From UBA7803 sp041608775 (GTDB lineage: Bacteria > Pseudomonadota > Gammaproteobacteria > Pseudomonadales > Azotimanducaceae), in assembly GCA_041608775.1 (NCBI GenBank), contig JBFISC010000066.1, positions 1 through 15,193 of the forward strand: DNA of 15,193 bases. The letters run 5' to 3'. Position numbers and translations under genes: made by a program. Positions 7,374-13,954 of this stretch are shown piece by piece. Under the pieces are notes generated by a model. That model saw only the letters and a program-made list of their open reading frames with translations, ran no database searches and was not told the DNA's origin. Positions within the stretch are counted from its first letter, which is position 1. Each line of letters begins with the position of its first letter.

Positions 7374-8372
7374 TCATTGCAGCTGAAAGCGACGCACCGC
7401 CGCCTCGTGCTCCTCGAGGCTGGTAGAGAATTCGCTGGTCCCGTCGCCGCGGCTCACGAAGTACAGATACCTTCCCTCGGCGGGATGCACGGCCGCGTGG
7501 ATCGAGCGGGCACCCGGAAGCGCGATGGGCGTTGGCGGCAGGCCCCGGTTCAGATAGGAATTGTACGCCCCCGGCGCACGCAGGTCCGCGCGCCGCAGAT
7601 TGCCGTCGAACGCTTCACCGAGGCCATAGATGACGCTGGGATCCGTCTGCAGGCGCATGCCGCGTTGCAGCCGCAGCGCGAATACCTGACTGATCAGCGG
7701 ACGGTCCACGTCGCGACCAGTCTCCTTCTCGATCAAAGATGCAGCGATCAGGACCTCGTAAGGTGTCTCGTACGGCAGCTCGCCGTCCCGCTCGTCCCAA
7801 TGCTCCTTGAGCACGCTCTGCATCCGTCGATGAGCGCGCCGCAGGATGTCGGCATCGCTGTCACCGCGCACGAACTGATAGGTATCCGGGAAGAACAGGC
7901 CCTCGGCATGGCCGGCGGGCAGACCGAGCGCGTCCAGCAGGGTGTGAACGGTGACGCCTTCGAGCTGGTGAATCAGCGCGGGGTGCCGGGCCAGCTCAGT
8001 GACGGCCTGCATCACCGTCCACCCTTCGAGTATCTGGACCTGGTAGGTGACCACGTCACCTTCGACGAGCCTCACCAGCAGGCTCGCCGGCGTGTCGCCC
8101 TGCTCGACGGCGTATTCCCCGGCCTGCACCCGGTGCGCCTGATCGCCGAGCCGCGCGAGCCAGGTCCACAGCCGAGGGTGATCCACCACGCCGAGATCGT
8201 GGAGGCGCTGCGCGAAGGCGGCGAACGCTTCTCCCCGCTCGATCACCACGATCTGGCGACCGTCCACGGAGAGTGGCGCCTGCTGCCAGTGGCGCACGTA
8301 CCAGGCAGTCCCGGCGCCCGCAACCACCAGCAGCACGGTCACAGCCAGCAGCGCTCTGGTCCAGAGGGTCAA
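7374..8372 (-). CDS. mltG: Endolytic transglycosylase MltG (YceG)
   Basis: This inner-membrane lytic transglycosylase cuts nascent glycan strands and is thought to set their length. Its 332 residues compare with 340 in E. coli. One N-terminal membrane span is seen (about residues 7-26, ALLAVTVLLVVAGAGTAWYV). LysM-like and YceG segments follow, with FFPDTYQF (160-167) and the catalytic region ASLIEKETGR (211-220), which holds the essential glutamate. The start is unusual: no ATG or GTG lies between the upstream in-frame stop and the membrane helix, so TTG at 8372 is the best choice. A GTG at 8342 would remove part of the helix. pabC, which commonly sits between fabF and mltG, is absent, leaving only a 59-bp gap. 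Confidence 0.93.
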   Translation of the reverse strand: MTLWTRALLAVTVLLVVAGAGTAWYVRHWQQAPLSVDGRQIVVIERGEAFAAFAQRLHDLGVVDHPRLWTWLARLGDQAHRVQAGEYAVEQGDTPASLLVRLVEGDVVTYQVQILEGWTVMQAVTELARHPALIHQLEGVTVHTLLDALGLPAGHAEGLFFPDTYQFVRGDSDADILRRAHRRMQSVLKEHWDERDGELPYETPYEVLIAASLIEKETGRDVDRPLISQVFALRLQRGMRLQTDPSVIYGLGEAFDGNLRRADLRAPGAYNSYLNRGLPPTPIALPGARSIHAAVHPAEGRYLYFVSRGDGTSEFSTSLEEHEAAVRRFQLQ

Positions 8373-8431
8373 AGGGATGCGGGGCGTCGGTGGCTCACCG
8401 GGCCGATTCTACAGGCATCGCGCCCGCCCGA

Positions 8432-9667
8432 TCAGAGGGCGCTGAATACCACCGTACCGTTGGTGCCACCGAAGCCGAAGGAGTTCGACAGCGCGGCCCG
8501 CACTTTAGCGTCCCTCGCGGTGTGCGGAACATAATCGAGATCGCAGCCCTCACCGGGATTGTCGAGGTTGATCGTCGGCGGCAGCACCTGATGCTCGATC
8601 GCAAGAACGGTGAAGATCGCCTCGACGGATCCAGCCGCGCCGAGCAGATGACCGATCATGGACTTGTTGGAGCTCACGGGGACCCGGGTATCCGCCCCGA
8701 ACACCCGCTTGATCCCCTTGGTTTCGGAGACGTCGCCGAGGGGCGTCGACGTGCCGTGAGCATTGATGTAGTCGATCTGGTCCGGATTAAGGCCCGCGTC
8801 GCTGAGCGCGTTGGCCATGGCGGCCGCGGACCCTTCGCCATCCTCCGTCGGGCCGGTAATGTGAAAGGCATCACCGCTCATGCCGAATCCCGCCACCTCA
8901 CAGTAGATCTTCGCGCCGCGCGCCCTGGCCCGCTCGTACTCTTCGAGCACCAGCACGCCGGCGCCGTCGCCAAGCAGGAAACCGTCACGGTCCCGATCCC
9001 ACGGCCGGCTCGCCTTCTCCGGCTCGTCATTGCGGGTGGACAGAGCCTTCATGGAACCGAACGCCGCAAGGGTAATGGGCGAGGTGGCCATCTCGGCACC
9101 GCCAACCACCATGACGTCGGCATCCCCGTACTGAATCAACCGCGCGCCGAGGCCGATGTTGTGAGTACCCGTGGTGCAGGCCGTGACCACCGCCAGATTC
9201 GGCCCCTTGTAGCCGTAGCGGATAGACAGATTGCCGGCAATCATGTTGATCACGCTCGCAGGCACGAAGAACGGCGAGACGCGCCCCGGGCCTTTCTCGA
9301 GCAACGTGGTGTGTGTCTCTTCGATGGTGTTGATACCCCCGATACCGGAGCCGATCGCAACGCCGTAGCGAGGCGCATCGTCCGGATGATCCGGCAGGCC
9401 CGCATCGTTGACCGCCTGAATGGCAGCGACCAGACCGTACTGCACGAACGGATCGATCCGGCGGATTTCCTTGCGGTCGAGAAAGCCGGTCGGGTCGAAG
9501 CCCTTGACCGCAGCAGAGATTCGAACGCTGTGCTCGCTCGCATCGAACGAATCGATGGGTGCCGCTCCGCTCTTGCCTGCCACGGCGCTCTGCCAACTGG
9601 TGCTGACGTCGTTGCCGATGGGCGACAACATGCCCAGACCCGTTACCACTACGCGACGCTTGCTCAT
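8432..9667 (-). CDS. fabF: Beta-ketoacyl-ACP synthase II
   Basis: This condensing enzyme elongates acyl-ACP with malonyl-ACP in type II fatty-acid synthesis. Its 411 residues match the family length of about 412. The thiolase-fold catalytic triad is C164 (VTACTTGTHN), H304 (NAHGTSTPLGD) and H340 (SNKSMIGHLLGAAG), with the conserved lysine at 335. The C-terminal FGFGGTN signature is intact. The ATG at 9667 gives the typical N-terminus MSKRRVVVTGLGM. acpP lies 111 bp upstream, and the gap holds a strong hairpin. The adjacent pairing with its carrier protein acpP is conserved across gammaproteobacteria. Confidence 0.98.
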   Translation of the reverse strand: MSKRRVVVTGLGMLSPIGNDVSTSWQSAVAGKSGAAPIDSFDASEHSVRISAAVKGFDPTGFLDRKEIRRIDPFVQYGLVAAIQAVNDAGLPDHPDDAPRYGVAIGSGIGGINTIEETHTTLLEKGPGRVSPFFVPASVINMIAGNLSIRYGYKGPNLAVVTACTTGTHNIGLGARLIQYGDADVMVVGGAEMATSPITLAAFGSMKALSTRNDEPEKASRPWDRDRDGFLLGDGAGVLVLEEYERARARGAKIYCEVAGFGMSGDAFHITGPTEDGEGSAAAMANALSDAGLNPDQIDYINAHGTSTPLGDVSETKGIKRVFGADTRVPVSSNKSMIGHLLGAAGSVEAIFTVLAIEHQVLPPTINLDNPGEGCDLDYVPHTARDAKVRAALSNSFGFGGTNGTVVFSAL

Positions 9668-9723
9668 CTCATCGACTCCATGCTCACGGCCCCTGTTCCG
9701 GGAAGCAGAGACCCAAATGCAAG

Positions 9724-9753
9724 AAGCCGCACCGTCTCAATCAGGTGCGGCTT
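9724..9753 (-). terminator. Perfect 10-bp stem-loop between acpP and fabF (attenuator or terminator-like)
   Basis: AAGCCGCACC (9724-9733) and GGTGCGGCTT (9744-9753) form a perfect 10-bp stem with a 10-nt loop, 25 bases past the acpP stop. On the transcribed minus strand the stem is followed by CTTGCATTT. That is only weakly U-rich, so partial termination or 3'-end protection of a short acpP transcript is more likely than full termination. Confidence 0.6.
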
Positions 9754-9778
9754 CCGGCATGGTCAGCGAAACTGTTCC

Positions 9779-10012
9779 CTACTGGTGAGCCAGGATGTAG
9801 TCGATGGCCTCTTTGACCGTGGTGATCTTCTCCGCTTCCTCGTCGGGGATCTCGGTCTCGAATTCCTCTTCGAGCGCCATCACCAGCTCGACGGTATCCA
9901 GAGAGTCAGCGCCGAGGTCCTCGACGAAGGAAGCATCATCCTTGACTTCGTCTTCCTTGACTCCGAGTTGCTCACAGATGAGTTTCTTAACACGTTCTTC
10001 TACGCTGCTCAT
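9779..10012 (-). CDS. acpP: Acyl carrier protein
   Basis: This acidic 77-residue carrier protein holds growing acyl chains on a phosphopantetheine arm for fatty-acid and phospholipid synthesis. The attachment serine is S37 in the GADSLDTVELVMALEEEF region, which is nearly invariant in proteobacteria. Helix I starts SSVEERVKKLICEQLGV, as in E. coli with minor changes. The ATG at 10012 follows a purine-rich GGGAGAAAA that can act as the ribosome binding site. Its own promoter is recognisable upstream, and a stem-loop follows the stop. This arrangement suits the high expression expected of ACP relative to its neighbours. Confidence 0.98.
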   Translation of the reverse strand: MSSVEERVKKLICEQLGVKEDEVKDDASFVEDLGADSLDTVELVMALEEEFETEIPDEEAEKITTVKEAIDYILAHQ

Positions 10013-10061
10013 GCCGCAGTTTTCTCCCAGTCTGGTTCCCGGCGGGGCTTAGGCGACGCGC

Positions 10062-10090
10062 ATTCTATAGAGGGCGCATACCCAATTCAA
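10062..10090 (-). promoter_or_regulatory. acpP promoter (TTGAAT-17-TAGAAT)
   Basis: On the minus strand, a -35 TTGAAT (complement of 10085-10090) and a -10 TAGAAT (complement of 10062-10067) are spaced by exactly 17 bp. Transcription would start near 10055 and give a leader of about 43 nt. It lies in the 277-bp fabG-acpP gap, which holds no open reading frame I can support. The only other structure there is a short imperfect hairpin at 10261-10281 without a U-tract. Confidence 0.65.
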
Positions 10091-10289
10091 GCAAACGGCC
10101 TGGCGCTCCCACCCTGACTAACTCGCTGTTTCTCAGGCACTTCTTCGATAGATCCGCGCATCGCTCGAACTCCGCCACAGGTCCGTTCGACGGCTTTTCA
10201 CAGGCACTCCAACGAGCACTGCATCCGCCCCCGGAGGAGGGCTCGAACGCTGTCCTGCCGCTCCGTCAGCCGCTGGCGGAGGAGCCGGC

Positions 10290-11066
10290 TCAGCCCATGT
10301 ACAGGCCGCCGTTGACCTGAAGCGTCTCCCCGGTGATGTACCCCGCCCCGTCACCGGCAAGAAAAGAAACCGCGTTCGCCACGTCTGCCGGGGAACCCAT
10401 CCTGCCAAGAGGAATGCGTCCCAGCATGCCCTGCACCTGATCCTCTGACAGTCCCGAGGTCATGTCCGTCCCGATGAAGCCCGGCGCCACCGCGTTGACG
10501 GTGATTCCGCGGCTGGCAACTTCCTGAGCCAGCGACCGCGTGAAACCTTCGATTCCGGCCTTGCTCGCCACGTAGTTGCTTTGCCCGGGGTTACCCATAC
10601 GCGCCACCACGGAGCTGATGTTGACGATCCTCCCCCAGCGGGCCTTCATCATGGCACGCAGCGCGGGTTTGATCACTCGGTAAAGCGCGCCCAGATTGGT
10701 GTGCACGGCCGAATCCCACTCCTCAGGCTTCATGCGCAGCAGCAGGTTGTCCCGGGTCACCCCGGCGTTGTTGACGATTACCAGCGGCATGCCCGGGCCC
10801 GCATCGAGGCGCTCGAACGCTGCGTGCACGGAGGCGTCGTCGTCTACCCGCATCTCGAGGCCCCGGGCGCCGTCTCCCAGGGCGTCGGCAATCACCCTCG
10901 CGCCCTCCGGCGACGTCGCGGTGCCGACCACAGTGTATCCGTCTTCTGCGAGCCGCGTCGCGATCGCGGCCCCGATGCCTCGCGATGCTCCCGTGACCAG
11001 GGCTACCCGGCCATGCGCACCGGTCTGCCCCGCAGTGAGGCCGCTGTCGTTCTGCTGCTCGCTCAT
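10290..11066 (-). CDS. fabG: 3-oxoacyl-ACP reductase
   Basis: This NADPH-dependent short-chain dehydrogenase reduces beta-ketoacyl-ACP in each elongation round. It has 258 residues, slightly longer than E. coli FabG (244) because of an N-terminal tail of about 18 residues. Visible motifs are the cofactor-binding TGASRGIG (25-32), NNAG (99-102), and the catalytic tetrad N124, S152, Y165 and K169 (NYVASKAG). The C-terminal ITGETLQVNGGLYM is diagnostic for FabG. ATG 11066 is preceded by a GGAGGGTGAG ribosome binding site that overlaps the fabD stop. An upstream GTG-type extension is unlikely. fabD lies 7 bp upstream. Confidence 0.97.
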   Translation of the reverse strand: MSEQQNDSGLTAGQTGAHGRVALVTGASRGIGAAIATRLAEDGYTVVGTATSPEGARVIADALGDGARGLEMRVDDDASVHAAFERLDAGPGMPLVIVNNAGVTRDNLLLRMKPEEWDSAVHTNLGALYRVIKPALRAMMKARWGRIVNISSVVARMGNPGQSNYVASKAGIEGFTRSLAQEVASRGITVNAVAPGFIGTDMTSGLSEDQVQGMLGRIPLGRMGSPADVANAVSFLAGDGAGYITGETLQVNGGLYMG

Positions 11067-11073
11067 GACCGGC

Positions 11074-11997
11074 TCACCCTCCGCCCAGCGCGTCGTCGAG
11101 GCCCTCGGCACTGCCCAGGCTGGCTGTGTCGACCGACTTGTCGATACGTTTGATCAGCCCGGACAGCACCCGCCCGGGGCCGCACTCCACCATCCTGGTG
11201 ACGCCGCGGTCCACCATGGTCCGCACGCAAGCGGTCCACAGCACCGGCCGGGATATCTGCTCGAGCAGTTTGCGGCGCAGCGAGTCGAGGTCTTCGGCCA
11301 CCGCCGCATCCACGTTCTGCACGACCGGTAGCTGTGGCAGGGACAGCTTCACCGCGTCGAGATCGGCAGCGAACGCCTCCTGAGCCGGTTCCATCAGCGC
11401 GCAGTGAAAGGGGCCGCTGACCGGCAGCAGGGTGGCCCGACGGGCGCCGGCGGACTTGCAGCGCTCGGCCGCCATTTCGACAGACGCCGCGGCGCCGGCG
11501 ATGACGACCTGGCCCGGTGCGTTGTAATTCGCGGCGGAAACGACGCCGTCGACCTCAGCGCACAGCGCCTCGACCTCGGCGTCTTCGAGCCCGAGTATCG
11601 CGGCCATCGCGCCTTCACCCTGCGGGACCGCGGCCTGCATGAGCTGGCCACGACGATTTACCAGCCGAACGGCATCGACGAACGACAGCGCGCCCGCACA
11701 TACGAGCGCGGAATATTCCCCGAGGCTGTGGCCGGCTAGACATTCCGGCGCCTCGCCACCACGTTCCCGCCAGACCGACCAGAGCGCCACGCTGGCGGTG
11801 AGAATCGCCGGCTGGGTGATCTCCGTACGCACCAGCGCCTCGTCGGGACCTTCGCTGACGATGCGCCAGAGCGGCTGGGAAATGGCATCACCCGCCTCCT
11901 CGAAGTGGGCGCGGACCCCCGCATTCCCGGCAGCCACATCGGCGAGCATGCCAACGGACTGCGACCCCTGACCAGGAAAGACAAAGCCGAGCGACAT
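11074..11997 (-). CDS. fabD: Malonyl-CoA:ACP transacylase
   Basis: This enzyme moves malonyl groups from CoA to ACP and so supplies the elongation substrate for FabF. It has 307 residues, against 309 in E. coli. The nucleophile is S91 in GHSLGEYSALVCAG and the catalytic histidine is H198 (GPFHCALM). The N-terminal VFPGQGSQ and the C-terminal GPGRVLSGLIKRI are conserved. ATG 11997 is chosen because AGGAGG lies five bases upstream; a GTG two codons earlier would overlap that ribosome binding site. plsX lies 66 bp upstream, in the slot where E. coli has fabH. Confidence 0.97.
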   Translation of the reverse strand: MSLGFVFPGQGSQSVGMLADVAAGNAGVRAHFEEAGDAISQPLWRIVSEGPDEALVRTEITQPAILTASVALWSVWRERGGEAPECLAGHSLGEYSALVCAGALSFVDAVRLVNRRGQLMQAAVPQGEGAMAAILGLEDAEVEALCAEVDGVVSAANYNAPGQVVIAGAAASVEMAAERCKSAGARRATLLPVSGPFHCALMEPAQEAFAADLDAVKLSLPQLPVVQNVDAAVAEDLDSLRRKLLEQISRPVLWTACVRTMVDRGVTRMVECGPGRVLSGLIKRIDKSVDTASLGSAEGLDDALGGG

Positions 11998-12063
11998 CGG
12001 CACCTCCTCGTTCGTGCGCCCTCAAGGGGGCATCCTCACCACACGCTTGCGGCGGCGGTCGGC

Positions 12064-13077
12064 TCAGGACGGAGAAAACGCAGGATCCGGATCCGCCGAT
12101 CCCTCCGCCAGCCGCCGGGGAATCTCGCCGGCGACCTCCAGCGTGGCCTCCTCGATCGCTTGCTGGAACCCCTCCCGGCCGGCGGAACCGTGACTCTTCA
12201 CCACCACACCCGCCAGCCCGATCAAGCTTGCACCATTATAACCCTGAGGATTCAGCTCGTGACGCAGCGCCGCGAGCTTCGAGCGCGCCAGCAGCAGGCC
12301 TGCCCGCTCGAGCACGCTGAGCGAGCCGAGCCAGTTCTGGACCAGATGCATGGCCATCCGCGCCGCGCCTTCGATCGACTTGAGCGCAATGTTTCCGGCA
12401 AATCCGTCGCTCACCACAACGTCGGCGATGTCGGCGAACAGCCCGTCGCCTTCGACGAAGCCGACATAGTCGATCCGCGGATCCGCTTCCAGCAGGTCGG
12501 CAGCCTCGTTGAGGACGTCGGGGCCCTTGCCCGGCTCGGTGCCGATGTTGAGCAGGGCGACGCGGGGGCGGGCGACGCCGCCGACGTGACGGGCCAGCAG
12601 CACGCCCATGTGCGCGAACTGCTGGATCTGACGGGCACTGCAGCCGATGTTGGCACCCAGATCGAGCATCCAGAACCTGCCCCGCATCCCCTGCAGATCC
12701 TTGCAGATGGCGGGTCGCTCGATGCCCGCCACCATGCCGAGCTGCGAGCGCGCAAGCGCCATCAGCGCAGCCGTATCGCCCGCGCTGACAACCGCGTCGA
12801 CGTGCCCGGCGGCGTGACAGGCGAGCGCACGGCGCATCGAGGAATCGGGGCGGCGACGCAGGACGTCGGCGAGGCTGTCCCGTGGGGAGAGAACCTGAGA
12901 AGCATGAATGACGGTCAGCTCCGGCGCCGCGGCCGGCAGAGCAGCGTGGATCCGTTCGCGGTCGCCGACAAGAACGACCTCGGCCCTGGCGGTCATCGCA
13001 GCCGCCGCGGGAACCGTCACGTCAATGCCGCCGTCGCCCCCCATGGCATCGACGGCAATGCGGGGTCGACGGGCCAC
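12064..13077 (-). CDS. plsX: Phosphate acyltransferase PlsX
   Basis: PlsX makes acyl-phosphate from acyl-ACP, the acyl donor for PlsY in phospholipid synthesis. Its 337 residues show the family order: IAVDAMGGDGG (N-terminus), SSMRRAL, VSAGDTAALM, LDLGANIGCSA, ARPRVALLNIG, VVSDGFAGNIALK, NPQGYNGASLIGL and KSHGSA. The start is GTG 13077. An in-frame stop at 13087-13089 limits any extension, and the first ATG inside would remove the conserved N-terminal strand. The TSAGNTG-type motif appears here as VSAGDTA, a conservative asparagine-to-aspartate change that I note without assigning an effect. It is a peripheral membrane enzyme and sits after rpmF as in E. coli. Confidence 0.96.
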   Translation of the reverse strand: MARRPRIAVDAMGGDGGIDVTVPAAAAMTARAEVVLVGDRERIHAALPAAAPELTVIHASQVLSPRDSLADVLRRRPDSSMRRALACHAAGHVDAVVSAGDTAALMALARSQLGMVAGIERPAICKDLQGMRGRFWMLDLGANIGCSARQIQQFAHMGVLLARHVGGVARPRVALLNIGTEPGKGPDVLNEAADLLEADPRIDYVGFVEGDGLFADIADVVVSDGFAGNIALKSIEGAARMAMHLVQNWLGSLSVLERAGLLLARSKLAALRHELNPQGYNGASLIGLAGVVVKSHGSAGREGFQQAIEEATLEVAGEIPRRLAEGSADPDPAFSPS

Positions 13078-13114
13078 GGACCACCGTCAGCGGCGGATCA
13101 GGATCAGGCAGAGC

Positions 13115-13291
13115 TCAGTCGGCGCTTTCAACGACCTTCTTGCCGCGGTAAAAGCCATCGGCGCTGACGTGGTGGCGCCGATGCGTCTCACCGGTCGTGG
13201 GCTCGATGGAAAGCGCCGGCCCTTTCAAGGCGTCGTGGGAACGACGCATATCGCGTCGGGATCGGGACTTCTTGTTCTGCTGAACGGCCAT
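13115..13291 (-). CDS. rpmF: 50S ribosomal protein L32
   Basis: This 58-residue ribosomal protein was read directly from the minus strand. It begins MAVQQNKKSRSRRDMRRSHDA, closely matching E. coli L32 ([21 protein letters not shown]). It continues with SIEPTTGETHRRHHVSADGF and ends YRGKKVVESAD. It lacks the zinc-binding cysteine pairs found in some other L32 paralogues, as in the enterobacterial form. It is a component of the large subunit near the peptidyl transferase region. It lies between yceD (47 bp upstream) and plsX (37 bp downstream), the usual arrangement. Confidence 0.97.
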   Translation of the reverse strand: MAVQQNKKSRSRRDMRRSHDALKGPALSIEPTTGETHRRHHVSADGFYRGKKVVESAD

Positions 13292-13338
13292 TGGCGCGTC
13301 TCCACTACTCGATGATACTTGTCTGTCGTTCCACGTGG

Positions 13339-13848
13339 TTAACGCTTCAGCTCCGAGAGCACGTGAAACGGATTTTCTTCCGCCGCCTTCCCGGACGCCT
13401 CTGCCGCCGGGTAGCTGAGCGCGGGTGCATGCGGGCAGGGCTCCTCAGGGCAGAGCCGCTCCGGCAAAGCGAGCAGCAGCTCGTCCTCCACCAGCTCCGC
13501 GATCGTCACGGCTTCCGCATCCGCCACGACGACGTCGGCCTCCCTGGCCAGCTCGCTCGCGAGCGCGCTGTCGGCGAGGATACAGAGCTCGAAGGCGACG
13601 CTCAGATCCCGATCGACGCGTTCCAGGCATCGCTGGCAGGTCGCCGCCACGCTGACCTCGGCCGAGCCCCTGACCCACGGCCGCCGCTCGGCATCCAGAG
13701 AAAACGTCATGTCCACGCGAAGATCACGCCGTCCCGGGGCGAGGACCACCAGTCGGCGCAGGGATTCCGCAGGCATCTGCCGCACGATCCGTGCGCCCTG
13801 CCCCGCCAGTTCTCGATAGGGCAGACGCTCGTCGTGACCGGTACTCAT
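13339..13848 (-). CDS. yceD: YceD family protein (DUF177), large ribosomal RNA accumulation protein
   Basis: This 169-residue member of the YceD/DUF177 family is similar in length to E. coli YceD (173). The family has been linked to accumulation of 23S rRNA, and the gene is almost always paired with rpmF. Visible hallmarks are the first cysteine pair CQRC within AATCQRCLERVDRDL, the acidic VEDELLLALP segment, a second cysteine pair CPEEPC, and the C-terminal NPFHVLSELKR. ATG 13848 gives MSTGHDERLP; the frame stays open upstream to 13893, but that part overlaps the promoter. It is the first gene of the minus-strand cluster and diverges from maf across about 106 bp. Confidence 0.93.
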   Translation of the reverse strand: MSTGHDERLPYRELAGQGARIVRQMPAESLRRLVVLAPGRRDLRVDMTFSLDAERRPWVRGSAEVSVAATCQRCLERVDRDLSVAFELCILADSALASELAREADVVVADAEAVTIAELVEDELLLALPERLCPEEPCPHAPALSYPAAEASGKAAEENPFHVLSELKR

Positions 13849-13858
13849 GGCGCGCGCC

Positions 13859-13887
13859 ATCATAGGTACCGGGACCCATGCTGTAAA
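13859..13887 (-). promoter_or_regulatory. Promoter of the yceD-rpmF-plsX-fab cluster (TTTACA-17-TATGAT)
   Basis: On the minus strand, -35 TTTACA (complement of 13882-13887) and -10 TATGAT (complement of 13859-13864) are spaced by exactly 17 bp. Each differs from the sigma70 consensus at one base. The expected start of transcription, near 13852, is only about four bases before the yceD ATG at 13848. The mRNA would be almost leaderless. Confidence 0.65.
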
Positions 13888-13954
13888 GCACATTCTCTCC
13901 CCAGGATGGCCGTAACCGATTAGAATCGAAAGAGATTTTCCCGGATCAACGGCA

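Noticed and set aside
8273..10117. 614-codon plus-strand open frame opposite mltG, fabF and acpP
   Set aside because: It spans several conserved genes on the other strand and reads as their antisense, with no family motifs.
10261..10281. Imperfect hairpin (CTCCG, CAG / CTG, CGGAG) just after fabG
   Set aside because: It has short interrupted stems and no U-tract, so I cannot support it as a terminator.
13917..13928. CGATT-AG-AATCG inverted repeat with TAGAAT -10-like element upstream of maf
   Set aside because: No -35 is found at 16-18 bp, and a 5-bp arm is too short to claim an operator or promoter on its own.
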